A DNA stretch of 64,000 bases from Verrucomicrobiaceae bacterium (GCA_027491155.1 JAIXWR010000034.1:124001-188000), one strand, 5' to 3'. Shown: positions 51,201-61,323, counted from the first letter of the stretch. The notes: a model not told the origin generated them from the sequence alone. Translations and numbers: made by a program.

Positions 51201-54200
51201 TGGAAGAGATAACTTTCATCCATCCCGATGCTCCCGGCCAGCCCGTGCCGCAGCACGAAGCGGGCACCCGCCACCGCCGCCCCCTGGTCCTGGCTGAGCC
51301 CCTGGATGAAGGACTGGAAGGCCTGGCGGCGGTTGCCGATCCCGGAGACGTAAACGTTCTCGTCGATGGCGGCGAAAAGCGGCCATGCCTCCTCCGGGCC
51401 GAGCAGCACCTTGGTCACCCTTCCGATCGCCGCGGTCCGCGCCGCGAGGTCGCGGGCACCCGTGACCGCCTGGACGAGCACCTCCGGCATCTCGGATCCC
51501 CGATGGTCGTTCTGCAACATGCCCTTGGCCGCATGCTCCTCCGCCATTACCAGCAGATCGGTCCGCCGGCGGGACTCCGCGAGGCGGGCGATCCACGGCA
51601 GCTCCCGCGCCATCGCCGCGCCGCGCTCCTCCGACTCCGAGGCCCACTCCTTGAAGGCGGTCGTGCCTTCGCCGTTCACGACCTTCAGGCATCGTTCGAC
51701 CAGCGCCGCCTCTTCCTTGCCGGACTCCGACAGCTCCTTGAGGAAAGCATCGTCCAGCAGCTGGAACTCGAGCCCTTCCACCGCGCGGCGCCCCAGATAG
51801 GCGGCGGGAGACAGGCCGCCCGACGGCGGCCCGCCGCTGGTAGAGCTGCCGTTGCCGCTGATCCAGGCCCACAGGTAGTTCGAGCGGGAGAAATGCCGGA
51901 ACATGCCGCTGTCGCCATGAATTCTCAGCACCGCCCGGCTCGCGGAAAGCGCCGCGCGGTCGAGTTCCTCCTGCTTGGCCCCGAGCCGGTCGCGGGTGGC
52001 ATGGAGCAGGACGAATCCCTGCTCCGCGGTCTGCGGATGGCGCAGCATCGCGAGGTAGATCCGCCGGAACGCGGCGTCGCGCTTCTTCGTGGCCTCCTCG
52101 TCGTACTTGGTGTCCCGGTCGGCGTCCGGGAGCAGCGGGCGCACCGACACGTCGGAGCTGCCCCCTTCGGTGACGTCCTTCACCAGATAGTTCACCCAGG
52201 AAAGGTTGCGGTTCCTGTCATAGACCGGCTTGAGGTTCTCGAGGAACATCGCCATCGCACCCAGCGATTCGAGCTGGCGCTCCAGCTTGTCCTCGTTCAG
52301 CCACTCCCGGAACATCTGCCCCAGCGCCTCGGAGTCGAAATCCTCCCCGGCGAGAGCCTCGAGGCTCGCCTTCTGTTCCTCCTTGGGGAGCACCGAGAAC
52401 AGCGCGGTCCGGACCACCGTATCCTGCGGCTTTTCCTTCGCCAGCTCGCGCAGGATCGGCAGCGCGGCTTCCTTGCGGTCGAGACGCATCAGCATCAGCG
52501 CGTGTTCCTTCCGGCGATTGAAGCCGGCACCCGGCTGCGGCGCCCCCAGGCGCAGCATCTCTTCGGCCAGCTTCAAGGCCGTGGCGCTCTTGTAAACCTG
52601 GGCCAGCTCGTAGTTGTTGTCGTCGTCCGCCGAAAGCCGGCGCACTTCCTGCAGCAGCAGGCGGGCGGCCGCTTCGCGCTTGCCGTCGCGCACCAGCACC
52701 GGGATCTCGGTCAGCTTCTGGCCCCGCGAGGAGCCCCGCATGCCGCGCCACATCGACCCGTAGGGGTTCCTGCCGGAAACGAAGGTCGCCGGTGCCGCCG
52801 TGAAGCGCCGGCTTTCCTCCTCCATCCCGAGCTTGGTCATGAGCCCCGCCAGCACGCCCTTCTGGTCCGGATCGTAGCCCATCGACTTGCGCATCCGCAG
52901 CGCCGCGCGCTTGGCCGGCTCCAGGTCGACGCCCTCGGTCTTGGCCTCGGCCAGCCTGGCACCCGCCGCCAGCAGCTCCGCGTCGATCCTTTCGCGCAGC
53001 ACCGCATCCACCGGAAGCTCCCTCGCCTTGACCAGCAGCGCGTAGGCCTCGGCCGGCGCCTTGGCCACCGTCGCGCGGTAGGCCGCCGCCAGCATCAGGT
53101 CCTGGGCCGTGGCCTCCGGTGACTTCGCCAGCGCCTCGATCTCCCGCTCGAGTTCCTTCTCCTTGCCCGCCACCTGATAGAAAAAGATCCGCAGCACGGG
53201 ATCCTTCAGCTCCGGCGTGATCGCGGCCAGCTTCTCCGGGTCCACCGGCGGCTCCCCGCTCTCTTCCTCCACGGCGTCTTCGCCGAGCAGCTTGAGCAGC
53301 TTCTTCTCGTTCTCCCCGATCTTGCGGGAGGAGTTGCGGTTGCCCGCCAGCTCCTGGTATCCGTAGGGGACCATCGTCATCAGGACCGGCACGAAGCCCT
53401 GGCTCTCGCCGCCCATCGTCTGGCGCAGCATGTAATGCATCGGCATCCCGCTGTTCTGCAGCGGCCGCGGCTTGCCGGCCCTCTCCGCGGTGGTGCGGTT
53501 GATCCATTCCACCGCCTCCTTGAAGCGGCCCTGCTTCAACCACTCGACCCCGATGCCATCGATGATCCAGTGGCGCGACGACTTCTCGTCCATCCCGCGG
53601 GCCGTTTCGACCAGCAGCTTCTCCGCGCGCTGCCGGACTTCCAGCGGCAGCTCGTCCGTTTCGAAAGCGATTCCCGACAGCAGCCCCATCCACGACTTCC
53701 GCTTCTTGCCGTCGAGCTTCTCGTAAAGACCGAGCACTTCGGCGGCGGTGTCGGCCCCCGCCCCTTTCTCGCCGCCGTAACCGATGCGCCCCGCCACCGC
53801 GAGGGCCAGGTCGGTGTCCTTGGCGAGGGCCACCCGGAAGCAGTGCTTCATCAGCTCCATGTCGCGCCCGTCTTCCTGGTAGTTCAGGTTTTCCAGATGC
53901 CAGCGGATCAGACCGGGATCGGCATCCTCCTTCATCAGCTCCGCCTTGAATTCGTCCTGTTTGAGGAACCAGACGAGCTTGAGGGTGTCGAGGTCGTCGA
54001 GGTGCGGCGACTGCAGCCGCGCGAGCCGTGCTTCCCGCCGCTCTTCATCGGCCTTGCAGATCGCAAGCGCGTGATGGAGCGCGAGCGTCCGCAACTCGTG
54101 CAGCGATCCGGGCATCGCCACTTCGCCGTTGCCGCCCATCGAGTAGGAGGAAAACGGATCATCTTCCCCGCGATAGGAGAAAGCCGCCCCCTGCATCCGA

Positions 54201-57067
54201 CGGAAGCCGGGAATCGCCTGCCGGGTGGGCTCGGGCTTGTAGGCCGCCGGGTTGGACATGTTGCGCGCCATCAAGGGCGTCACCCCCTTGATCTCCCCGT
54301 CCGCCGCCAGCAGGGCCGCGAACTTCGCGAAGGCCTCCTCGGTCCGCTCCGACTCCACCAGGGCCACCGCGTGGAAATAGCCGAGCCGCCAGTCCTCCGG
54401 CCGCGCCGCGCTTTCCCGCTCCAGCACCTCCGCCGCGCTCTCCCACTCCCCGGCGGCGACCAACGCCATGACCAGCCGCTCGAGCACCCGCGGGTCGCTG
54501 TTCTTGCCGCCTTCCAAAAGCTCGCGCAGCCCGCGCTCGGTCTCGCCCTGGCGGACCCAGAACGCCGCCAGGCGACGCCGGGCCTCCGCCGCGTCCGCTC
54601 CGGAAAGCATGCCGCGCAGGATGCCCTCGGCCTTCGCCGTGTTGCCCGCGGCCTCTTCCAGATCGGCCAGCCGCAGTTTCAACGCGCCGTCCTCCGGCTT
54701 GCGGCGCAGCGCCTCCTCCACGCACTTGCGCTCCTCCTCCGGGTTCATCCACTCCTTGAACATCTCCGCCAGCGCGAGCAGCGGGACCACCGACGACGGG
54801 TTGTCGCGCGAACGGCGGCGGAAGTCCTTCACCAGCTCGTCCTCCTTGCCCTCCACCGCCGCCATCCGGGCGAGCGAGGCCGTCCACTTGAGCTTCGACG
54901 CCGGCGACTCCGCCTCGTCGTAAAGCGCGGTGTAGCTCCGCCACGCCTCGTCCGCCATCCCGGCCTCGCGCTGCGCGTCCGCCAGCTTCGCCCGCAATTC
55001 CTCGTCGCCGCCGAACTTCGCCAGCGCCCGGCGCAGCTCCGCCACCGCTTCCGCCGACCGGCCTTCGCCGAGGAAAAGATCCGCCCGCTTGGTCCACGCC
55101 AGCTTGTCGCCGGGCGCCAGCTTCAGCCACGTCGTCGTCTCCTCCAGCGCGCCGTCGAAATCCCCCGCCCGCTCCAGCAGCTCGACCAGCCGCTTCACGT
55201 GCGCCGTCTTCGCCCCGCCCGGCAGCGCGATCATCTCGCGCATCGCCGCGACCGCTTCCTCCGAATTCCCGCGCATCTCTAACAGCCGAACCCGCTGCGT
55301 CGCGGCGAGCAGCGTGTCGTCGCCGGCCATCGCTTCCTTGAGCACCTTCTCCGCCTCGATGCTGTCGCCCAGCGCCTCGTGCATCTCGGAAAGCAGGCAG
55401 CGTTCCTGCAGCGTGAGCTCCTTTTTCGCCGCGAGTTCATCCAGCCATTTGCGCGGATCCTTCGCCCGCGCCATCAGGCCGGTCGCCATCCGCAACGCCG
55501 CATCCAGATCGGTCGGCGACTTCGCTTGGCGCACCAGTTCCATCGCCTGCGGCACCGCCGCTTCCGGGTCGTCGCCGAGCTGCGCCGCCTGGCACAGCGC
55601 CGCGAGCAGCAGCGGGTCGTCGGGGAAATCCTTCACCCGCGGCTGCAACATCGCGAAAGCCTCCGACGCCTTGCCGTGCGCTGAAAGCGAACGCGCGATC
55701 CGCAGCAGCCCCTCGCGGTCGGCCGTCTTCGCCATCTCCTTCCACATCGCAAGCGCCTCGTCGCCCTTGTCCCGCGCGATCAGGAATCCCGCCAGCGCCT
55801 CGCCGGCCTCGCCCGCCTTGCCGTGCTTCGCCACCGCGTCGGCCAGCACCTTGCCGGCCTCGTCGAACTTCTCGAACCTCTCGAACAGACGGGCCCGCGC
55901 CACGTCGCCGGCCTCGTCCGCCGGCATCAGGGCCAGCGCCCGGTCGAGCGCCTCCTTCAGCCCGGCCTCGTCGCCCAGCAGCTTCTTCAAGCCCGCCAGC
56001 CGTTCCCACAGCGCGGCGTCGTTCTGAGCCGTCTCCAACAAAGCCGCGAGCTCATCCGCCGCATCCTTCGGACGCTCGGCACCTTCCAGCAGGCCGATGA
56101 ATTCCTCCCGCACCTCGCGGTCGCCCGGCAGCACCTTCAGCACCTCGCGGAACATCGCCACCGCCTCGTCGCCCTCGCCCCCCGCCAGCAGGCTCTTCGC
56201 CGCTTCCTTCTTCACCGCCACCCGCCGCGGATAGGCCTCGCGCAGCGCCCCCAGGAACTCCTTCAGGCCCGCCGAATCGTCCTCGCGCCCGAACAAGGCC
56301 GCCGCCCGCGCCAGCACCTCGCGCTCCAGCCAGGAGCCGTCGGCGGAAACGGCGAAGACCTCGCGGTATTCCGCCAGCGATTCGTCCTTCTTGCCCGCCT
56401 GCGCCAGGATCTCGGCCACCTGCAATCGCCGCAGCGCCTTCTTGTAGGGATCCTCGGTCTTCGCCGCCAGATCCCTTGCCGCCGCGACCGCCTCGTCCAG
56501 CATGCCCTCGCCGATCTCCAACTCGATCAAATCCTCTTTCAATCCCTCGTCCGCAGGATTCGCCGCGATCAATTCCTGCCACGCCTTCACCGCCTCCGCC
56601 GGCCGGCCCGCCCGCGCAAGCAGCTTGCCGCGCAAGGTCGAAGCCTCGACCTCGAGCGCCTTGTCCTTCGCCGCCAGCGCCAGGTCTTCCAACGCTCCGT
56701 CGAACCTCAACGCCGCCCCCAGCGCCTTGCCGCGCGCGAGCCTCGTCGCCGCATCCTCCGGTGCCAGCTTCACCGCCTCGTCCAGCGCCTTGAGCGCGGC
56801 TTCCTCGTCGCCCGAGTGCTCGTGGAAAACCGCCAGCAATCGCCAGTCCGCCGCGCCGCCTTCCTTCGCCCGCAGCTCGAGCTCCGGCTTCAGGCTCTCG
56901 AGTTCCTTCTCCTCCAGCCAGGCATCCATCATCCGGCCGAACAGCACCGCGTTCTCCGGCTTCTTCAGCAGCATCGTCCGATACCGCTCCGCCTTCTCCG
57001 GAATCTCACCCGCATGCAGGGGAAACACACAAGCCGCGAGGATGAGAATAACTTTCCGGTTTATCAT
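48275..57067 (-). CDS. Giant exported TPR-repeat protein heading the MoxR/Bat operon
   Basis: The 2,930-residue protein starts at an ATG at 57067 with a short signal peptide (INRKVILILAACVFPLHAGE). The first 1,000 residues or so are tetratricopeptide-type helix pairs (for example ALKALDEAVKLAPEDAATRLARGKALG, LARAGRPAEAVKAWQELIAANPAD). The rest is alpha-helical with more degenerate repeats and no recognisable enzyme domain. The C-terminus again has KAYDAADAAAAAKGDP repeats and ends in basic KKAASKK. It overlaps the coiled-coil gene and is the first gene of the operon. TPR proteins (BatB/BatE-like, usually 200-700 residues) occur in Bat operons; this one is several times larger. It probably forms a periplasmic scaffold. 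Confidence 0.88.
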   Translation of the reverse strand: MINRKVILILAACVFPLHAGEIPEKAERYRTMLLKKPENAVLFGRMMDAWLEEKELESLKPELELRAKEGGAADWRLLAVFHEHSGDEEAALKALDEAVKLAPEDAATRLARGKALGAALRFDGALEDLALAAKDKALEVEASTLRGKLLARAGRPAEAVKAWQELIAANPADEGLKEDLIELEIGEGMLDEAVAAARDLAAKTEDPYKKALRRLQVAEILAQAGKKDESLAEYREVFAVSADGSWLEREVLARAAALFGREDDSAGLKEFLGALREAYPRRVAVKKEAAKSLLAGGEGDEAVAMFREVLKVLPGDREVREEFIGLLEGAERPKDAADELAALLETAQNDAALWERLAGLKKLLGDEAGLKEALDRALALMPADEAGDVARARLFERFEKFDEAGKVLADAVAKHGKAGEAGEALAGFLIARDKGDEALAMWKEMAKTADREGLLRIARSLSAHGKASEAFAMLQPRVKDFPDDPLLLAALCQAAQLGDDPEAAVPQAMELVRQAKSPTDLDAALRMATGLMARAKDPRKWLDELAAKKELTLQERCLLSEMHEALGDSIEAEKVLKEAMAGDDTLLAATQRVRLLEMRGNSEEAVAAMREMIALPGGAKTAHVKRLVELLERAGDFDGALEETTTWLKLAPGDKLAWTKRADLFLGEGRSAEAVAELRRALAKFGGDEELRAKLADAQREAGMADEAWRSYTALYDEAESPASKLKWTASLARMAAVEGKEDELVKDFRRRSRDNPSSVVPLLALAEMFKEWMNPEEERKCVEEALRRKPEDGALKLRLADLEEAAGNTAKAEGILRGMLSGADAAEARRRLAAFWVRQGETERGLRELLEGGKNSDPRVLERLVMALVAAGEWESAAEVLERESAARPEDWRLGYFHAVALVESERTEEAFAKFAALLAADGEIKGVTPLMARNMSNPAAYKPEPTRQAIPGFRRMQGAAFSYRGEDDPFSSYSMGGNGEVAMPGSLHELRTLALHHALAICKADEERREARLARLQSPHLDDLDTLKLVWFLKQDEFKAELMKEDADPGLIRWHLENLNYQEDGRDMELMKHCFRVALAKDTDLALAVAGRIGYGGEKGAGADTAAEVLGLYEKLDGKKRKSWMGLLSGIAFETDELPLEVRQRAEKLLVETARGMDEKSSRHWIIDGIGVEWLKQGRFKEAVEWINRTTAERAGKPRPLQNSGMPMHYMLRQTMGGESQGFVPVLMTMVPYGYQELAGNRNSSRKIGENEKKLLKLLGEDAVEEESGEPPVDPEKLAAITPELKDPVLRIFFYQVAGKEKELEREIEALAKSPEATAQDLMLAAAYRATVAKAPAEAYALLVKARELPVDAVLRERIDAELLAAGARLAEAKTEGVDLEPAKRAALRMRKSMGYDPDQKGVLAGLMTKLGMEEESRRFTAAPATFVSGRNPYGSMWRGMRGSSRGQKLTEIPVLVRDGKREAAARLLLQEVRRLSADDDNNYELAQVYKSATALKLAEEMLRLGAPQPGAGFNRRKEHALMLMRLDRKEAALPILRELAKEKPQDTVVRTALFSVLPKEEQKASLEALAGEDFDSEALGQMFREWLNEDKLERQLESLGAMAMFLENLKPVYDRNRNLSWVNYLVKDVTEGGSSDVSVRPLLPDADRDTKYDEEATKKRDAAFRRIYLAMLRHPQTAEQGFVLLHATRDRLGAKQEELDRAALSASRAVLRIHGDSGMFRHFSRSNYLWAWISGNGSSTSGGPPSGGLSPAAYLGRRAVEGLEFQLLDDAFLKELSESGKEEAALVERCLKVVNGEGTTAFKEWASESEERGAAMARELPWIARLAESRRRTDLLVMAEEHAAKGMLQNDHRGSEMPEVLVQAVTGARDLAARTAAIGRVTKVLLGPEEAWPLFAAIDENVYVSGIGNRRQAFQSFIQGLSQDQGAAVAGARFVLRHGLAGSIGMDESYLFQSMSYQPSAGDLLESGFFDPGPEIVGSIDPQESESMLGDMVNRLKSQGGESKKQAEILMKVEGPRAFWARITGAAITGNTAAALKEIDRASAAWAKWSPKERAGFAKLVQGWFPDAEEKSSGATRKMLSESLKKGDEEARKLVEGYLKDGFPPNFQPWTVEQTIQPLVIRLLAEDPALAAKLWDKALEACRKNNSGWGSSSGGFPTTPDSYVHGEMLEALLNSKVPLAGMCGFLTEFAKLDSSRIVGLQEGNLLYYASNRISNEMAPRIAAFAKDKTLAALPENVRNFAGIYGVVGKETPKEARPLLSAITMYSYFHDSFDGKRHRAGALAWAKEELKKIDPALSDSAVLVILVHDVENLDDAAKKDLRERFVSFASNASIPESWRLMALRPLLSRDKVGPVLDTPECAAAMSALLASFMTPERQWANASSMALASRVAGWNSVSPEQSKLMLDRLAAAPIRYASGNDEGARGQVARLTLDLAMRAKDEAAIAKAVRDGGASIRGRLDLTVKLWKGGRMDPAKLLLARPGEFHLGTRELFFGSKGDGGAPAFFDKELEAAMPGWLAGIEDPGQRFRIECLLSCGRDFDGERAPSVKRAERIAALVKRFAAEAPKPKASRLETLAALGMEPGPAAVLAAEYKTAIQNEDLAALAMDRYDSHSNPPRPADESTLMTFLIRTAVRIEIESAGDASEFLRQVELMQLSEAGDGNSEYYMRETMNEFFDWHAALLLRRIAELEGDARKKASERMMKLCEALLAFKNTEMHRDVIPLGPVVHAVAGDGAGFDRWLAGLDEEKRARYGKIRKETTLKLAYATIHETSLGGEAFLKPRRALLTALLTDPVTVAREIKHPTDLSGLMDSQAFTRDDLFAVIDALPADHPQKVEFLTEKAGIIGWRTDDKEAAIKAYDAADAAAAAKGDPKSIANAKAYRAKYLDDRQGKLAEAAAIAKELKPDDLGEKERKWMEELVKKAASKK

Positions 57068-57608
57068 GGGCGCAGATTGAACGGCCAAAACGTGGAGGCA
57101 ATTCGAATCCTTGGTGAGTTTTTAGAGAAGCCCCCCGGGAGCGCCGGTCTGCGACCGGCCGTTCGGTCCCACCCACCCCGCCTCATCCACCAAGCCATCG
57201 ATTGTCCAAAACCCGCCCCGCATTTCACAAGCGCAACCGCCTCAAACCCCGTCCCCACAAGGATTCCAAGCCCATCGTCCCGCCCTGGCAACCCGTGCAC
57301 CATGCCCATCCCCCGCCATCCGCCCCCGCCTTCAGAGCACCGCACCCCGCGATGCGATGTCCCCACGATGTACCACAATGCCCGGCATGTCGGAACCCTC
57401 ACCAACTTCTCCCGATCTTCCCAAGTGGCAAACTTGTCAAAATCGCAAGCCGCGGATTCATGGCATCAAGATATCGAAAATCTCCCACGATCCTCGACTT
57501 TCCCGCTTTCCGAACCAAATACGATCCGTTTCTCCATCCAAGACCGGACTCTTCCCCGCTCTCTAACAGCCGAGAACTTTCGGCAGGGGCATCGTTTTCA
57601 CGATCCGG
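57068..57608. other. 541-bp non-coding region upstream of the Bat operon
   Basis: Bounded by the TPR gene start (minus) and the hrpA stop (minus), so the Bat operon promoter should lie in the part near 57068-57200. It contains one half copy of the GGGAGCGCCGGTC repeat (57135-57159) and one GCTGTTAGA word (57562-57570). From about 57400 it is noticeably less GC-rich than the surroundings. Small frames here translate into REP-type peptides (AGRRPALPG) or low complexity and were not accepted. Confidence 0.55.
57135..57159 (+). repeat. Single palindromic repeat unit, GGGAGCGCCGGTC type
   Basis: Identical 25 bases to the left arm at 8403-8427 (head GGGAGC plus hairpin GCCGGTC-tgc-GACCGGC). No inverted partner is visible within the gap, so it is a solitary unit, 68 bp upstream of the TPR gene start. 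Confidence 0.8.
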
Positions 57609-60600
57609 CTAAAACCCTTCCCCCAACCTCTTCTCCGAAACCTTCATCTCCAGCGGCACGTCCGGCGCGAACAGGGAAAGCCGGAACTCCTCCAGCAGCC
57701 ATCCGTAGTCCCACAGCGCCGGATCCTCCGGCCGGGCGGTCCAGGCGATGAACCAGGGCTGCCAGTATTTCCGCACCCGCTCCATCTTCTCCAGATCCTT
57801 GACCAGCGGCAGGCTGGCGATCCGCCCGATCCGCGACTTGATGCCGCGCAGGTAGCGGTCGTGACCCTTCAGCCGCGAAAAGCCCGCCCGCCAGGCGAAG
57901 CGCGGCCGCAGCAGCCAGGCGAGCTCCTCCTCGAGGTCGACGGCGACCTGCGACAAATGGCGGTCCCTCGCGTTGTCGTGGATCCACTGCCGCAGCGGGC
58001 CGATCGCGTCGAACGAGGCGTCCAGCGACTTCGAGATCGCCGTCGCCGCCTCGAACCAGCGGCCCTTCGCGTCCTTCGCCCTGTCGGCGAAGTCCTCCGG
58101 CGTGCCCAGCCGCTTCCCGCCGAGCGCGCCTTCGCCGGCCAGCGCGATCAGGTCGTCCAGCGGCGTGCCCAGCCGCGGCAGCTCGACCTTCGCCATCAGC
58201 CCGAGCGGGAACTTCTTCTTCAAGTAGGCCACCTGGTCCGGCTGCGCCAGCATCAGCAACCGCACCTGCCCGGCCCGATGCGATTCCGCCGCCTCCGCCG
58301 CCTTGGAAAAGACCCGCACGCCCACCGTCGCGCCCTCGTCGACCAGCGCCGGAAACGCCGGGCCGGCCGGGGTGTCGATCCGCTCCGGCACTTCGCCCTC
58401 CGTCCACGCCTTCATCCCGCCGCGCTCCCAGCCGGCGTTCGCCGCGACCTCGAAGCGCTTCGTCACCACCTTGCCGAGTTTCGCGCACAAGTCCCGCACG
58501 CTGGTGCCGAAGCCCAGCTCTCGTTCCTCGTCGTCGCAGACCCAGATCTTGGTCACCAGCTCCTCCGGCAGCCGCGCGAGGTCGAAGGCCGACGGCTGGA
58601 CGTCGTAGCGCGAGAACTTCGTCAAGTACTGCGCCAGCCGTACTTCCATCGGCCCGTCCTTCTCGCGGTCGCGCCACTCGTCGGCGAAGCCGCGGGCGGC
58701 GTCGGCCACCGGCTGGCATTCGCGGCGCAGGTCCTTCGGCAGCGAGCGGATCATCCACTCGGCCCGCCATTCGAGATCGCCCGGCACGCCCCATGAGGGC
58801 AGCCACTCGGGCATCCGAGGCAACTGGTCGATGTGGACGCCCAGTGTCACGCCGTCGTCCCGCTCGCCCGGCGTCGCCCGGTAATAGACCGCGTATTCCT
58901 CGCCGCCGTGCCCGATCCAGTCCGGAAAGCCTTCCAAATCCAGCGCGTCGAGATTCTCCAGAACCACGTCCTGCCGCCCGGCGAGGATCCGCTCCTCGTG
59001 CTTGCCGATCCAGTCGTGGAAGGCCTTCGCCGTGCACATCCCGTCCGGCAGCCGGCTTTCGAAAAACTCCAGCACCGCCTCCTCGCTCCACAGCCCGTTC
59101 GGCCGGCGCAGCTTGTGCTCGATCTGTTCGATCTCCTCATTCAGCTCCGCCAGCCGCGCCATCGCCCGCGACTTCCCTTTCACGCCGCCTTGCAAGAGGC
59201 CCTCTCTCACAAAAATCTTCCGCGCGCCCTCGGGATCGATTCGCCCGTAGTGCACGCGCCGCCCCGCCACGATCGGCAGTCCGCCGCAGATCACCGTCTC
59301 CTTGGCATAGACCGCGCCTTGGTGCTCGTCCCAATGCCCGTCGCCGTAACGGCTGCTGCACAGGTGCGGCGCGACCTTCTCGACCCAGGCCGGATCGATC
59401 CGCGCGATCCGCCGCGCCCACAGCCGGGAGGTATCGACCAGCTCCATCGCCATCACCCAATCCCAGCGCTTGCCGCCGAACAGGCCGGAGCCGGGGAACA
59501 CCGCGAAGTGCCCGCCCGACGCGCTGCGGTAGGCCTTCTCCTCGCGATCCCACAGCCCGAACTGCCGCGGCACGCCGGCCAGCAGCGCGCGGTGGAAGGA
59601 GTCGTACGACGCCGACTTCTCGGTCGATTCCGCCAGCGGGTTGATCTGCCATTTCAGCTCGCGCGCGACCAGTTCCTTGAGCTCGTCGTGGACGTTCGCC
59701 CACTCCGTGACGCGGCGGTAGTTGAGGAAGGCATCACCACAGTACTTGCGCAGTTGATTCCGCTTCCAGCCACGGCCCTCGCGGAAGCGCTGGACGTCGA
59801 GCCATAGCCGCAGGATCCCGCGGAAGTCGCTGTCGGCATCCTTCCAGCGGGCATGCGCGGCATCGGCCTCCTTGGTCTTCTCCGCCGGCCGCTCGCGCGG
59901 GTCGTTCGATTCCAGCGCCGACACCACCGGCAGGATCTCCGCCAGGCAGCCTTCGTAGCGCGCTTCCAACAGCATCCGTGCCAGCCGGGGATCGACCGGC
60001 ATCCGCGACATCGTGCGCCCGGCCTCGGTGAGCTGCTTGTGTTTGTCCAGCGCCCCGACCTCTCTCAAAGTACGATATCCCTCGGAGATCGCCTTCGGCG
60101 ACGGCGGGTCGAGAAACGGAAATTCCTCGATGTCCGGCAGGCCCAGCGACTTCATCCGCAGGATCACCCCGGCCAGCGAACTCCGCCGGATCTCCGGGTC
60201 GGTGAATTCAGCCCGCTCCGCCAGATCCTCTTCCGAGTAAAGCCGCACGCAGACGCCCTCGCTGACCCGCCCGCAGCGTCCTTTCCGCTGCCGCGCGCTG
60301 GCCTGCGAGACCGCTTCGATTTGAAGCCGCTGCACCCCGCGCCCCGGACTCCAGCGACTGACCCGCGCCAGGCCGCTGTCGACCACGCTGACGATGCCGG
60401 GAATCGTGAGCGAGGTCTCCGCAACGTTGGTCGCCAGGATGATCCGCCGCTTGTTGCCGGGATTGAAAATCCGCTGCTGGTCGGCCAGCCCGAGCCGCGC
60501 GAAAAGCGGCAAAATCTCGGTGTTCCGGTAGTTCCGCCCGTCCAATGCGTCGGCGCAGTCGCGGATCTCCCGCTCGCCCGGCAGGAAGACCAACACGTCG

Positions 60601-61271
60601 CCGCGCGGATCGACCTCGGTCAGCCAATCGACCGCCCGCGGGACATGGCGCGAGAGCTCTTCATCGTCATAGGACGGCAGGAAAAACTCCTCCACCGGAA
60701 AGGTCCGGCCTTCCGCCTGCAAGACCGGCGCGCCGTCGAAGAAGGCCGCGAACGAACCCGCATCCAGCGTCGCCGAGGAGATCACCAGCTTGAGGTCCTT
60801 CCGTCGCTCTAACAGCCGCTTTAGATAGCCGAGCAGGAAGTCGATGTTCAGCGAGCGCTCGTGGGCCTCGTCGAGGATCAGTGCGTCGTACTGCTTGAGA
60901 TTCGGATCGCCCTGCGTTTCGGCCAGCAGGATCCCGTCGGTCATGAACTTGACCCGCGTCTGCTTGGACGTCTTGTCCTCGAAGCGCACCTGGTAGCCCA
61001 CGAAAGCACCGAGCGGCCCCTTCAGTTCCTCCGCCACCCGCTTCGCCACGCTGGCCGCCGCGATCCGCCGCGGCTGGGTGCAGCCGATCTTCCGCGTGCT
61101 GCCCGCCAGCGCCTCGGCCACCATTTTCGGCAGCTGCGTCGTCTTGCCGGAGCCGGTCTCGCTGACCACGACGATCACCGGATGTTCCCGGATCGCGGCC
61201 ACGATCTCCCCGCGCATGCCAACAACGGGCAAGCCTTCCGGGTAGTTCAGCGGCGGCAGCGCATCCGTCAT
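57609..61271 (-). CDS. hrpA: ATP-dependent RNA helicase HrpA (DEAH/DExH box)
   Basis: From the ATG at 61271 the protein is 1,220 residues. Helicase motifs: Walker A ETGSGKTTQLPK (38-49), DEAH (134-137) in ALILDEAHERSLNIDF, SATLDA, ATNVAETSLTIPGI and the motif VI QRKGRCGRV. A winged-helix/HA2 region and the HrpA-specific C-terminal DUF3418 follow (LPEELVTKIWV, QPDQVAYLKKKFPLGL). E. coli HrpA is about 1,300 residues and rescues stalled or collided ribosomes. A much longer frame upstream runs antisense through the ADP-ribosylglycohydrolase gene and was rejected. A palindromic repeat separates it from that gene. Confidence 0.95.
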   Translation of the reverse strand: MTDALPPLNYPEGLPVVGMRGEIVAAIREHPVIVVVSETGSGKTTQLPKMVAEALAGSTRKIGCTQPRRIAAASVAKRVAEELKGPLGAFVGYQVRFEDKTSKQTRVKFMTDGILLAETQGDPNLKQYDALILDEAHERSLNIDFLLGYLKRLLERRKDLKLVISSATLDAGSFAAFFDGAPVLQAEGRTFPVEEFFLPSYDDEELSRHVPRAVDWLTEVDPRGDVLVFLPGEREIRDCADALDGRNYRNTEILPLFARLGLADQQRIFNPGNKRRIILATNVAETSLTIPGIVSVVDSGLARVSRWSPGRGVQRLQIEAVSQASARQRKGRCGRVSEGVCVRLYSEEDLAERAEFTDPEIRRSSLAGVILRMKSLGLPDIEEFPFLDPPSPKAISEGYRTLREVGALDKHKQLTEAGRTMSRMPVDPRLARMLLEARYEGCLAEILPVVSALESNDPRERPAEKTKEADAAHARWKDADSDFRGILRLWLDVQRFREGRGWKRNQLRKYCGDAFLNYRRVTEWANVHDELKELVARELKWQINPLAESTEKSASYDSFHRALLAGVPRQFGLWDREEKAYRSASGGHFAVFPGSGLFGGKRWDWVMAMELVDTSRLWARRIARIDPAWVEKVAPHLCSSRYGDGHWDEHQGAVYAKETVICGGLPIVAGRRVHYGRIDPEGARKIFVREGLLQGGVKGKSRAMARLAELNEEIEQIEHKLRRPNGLWSEEAVLEFFESRLPDGMCTAKAFHDWIGKHEERILAGRQDVVLENLDALDLEGFPDWIGHGGEEYAVYYRATPGERDDGVTLGVHIDQLPRMPEWLPSWGVPGDLEWRAEWMIRSLPKDLRRECQPVADAARGFADEWRDREKDGPMEVRLAQYLTKFSRYDVQPSAFDLARLPEELVTKIWVCDDEERELGFGTSVRDLCAKLGKVVTKRFEVAANAGWERGGMKAWTEGEVPERIDTPAGPAFPALVDEGATVGVRVFSKAAEAAESHRAGQVRLLMLAQPDQVAYLKKKFPLGLMAKVELPRLGTPLDDLIALAGEGALGGKRLGTPEDFADRAKDAKGRWFEAATAISKSLDASFDAIGPLRQWIHDNARDRHLSQVAVDLEEELAWLLRPRFAWRAGFSRLKGHDRYLRGIKSRIGRIASLPLVKDLEKMERVRKYWQPWFIAWTARPEDPALWDYGWLLEEFRLSLFAPDVPLEMKVSEKRLGEGF

Positions 61272-61323
61272 CGCGCGCGGGAGATAGCCGGGCAGCGCGA
61301 CGGCCTCAAGCGTGGTCTTCCGA

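Noticed and set aside
57064-57405. 113-codon minus-strand frame upstream of the TPR gene
   Set aside because: It includes the peptide TAGRRPALPG, which is the translation of the palindromic repeat, a common source of spurious ORFs.
57202-57612. 136-codon plus-strand frame between the Bat operon and hrpA
   Set aside because: Low-complexity Pro/His/Arg sequence, no ribosome-binding site, and it crosses the AT-richer non-coding tract.
48155-57751. Several long plus-strand frames opposite the TPR gene
   Set aside because: They mirror the Glu/Ala/Leu-rich helix repeats as Arg/Leu/His-rich sequence without domains; the minus frame has consistent TPR patterns over its full length.
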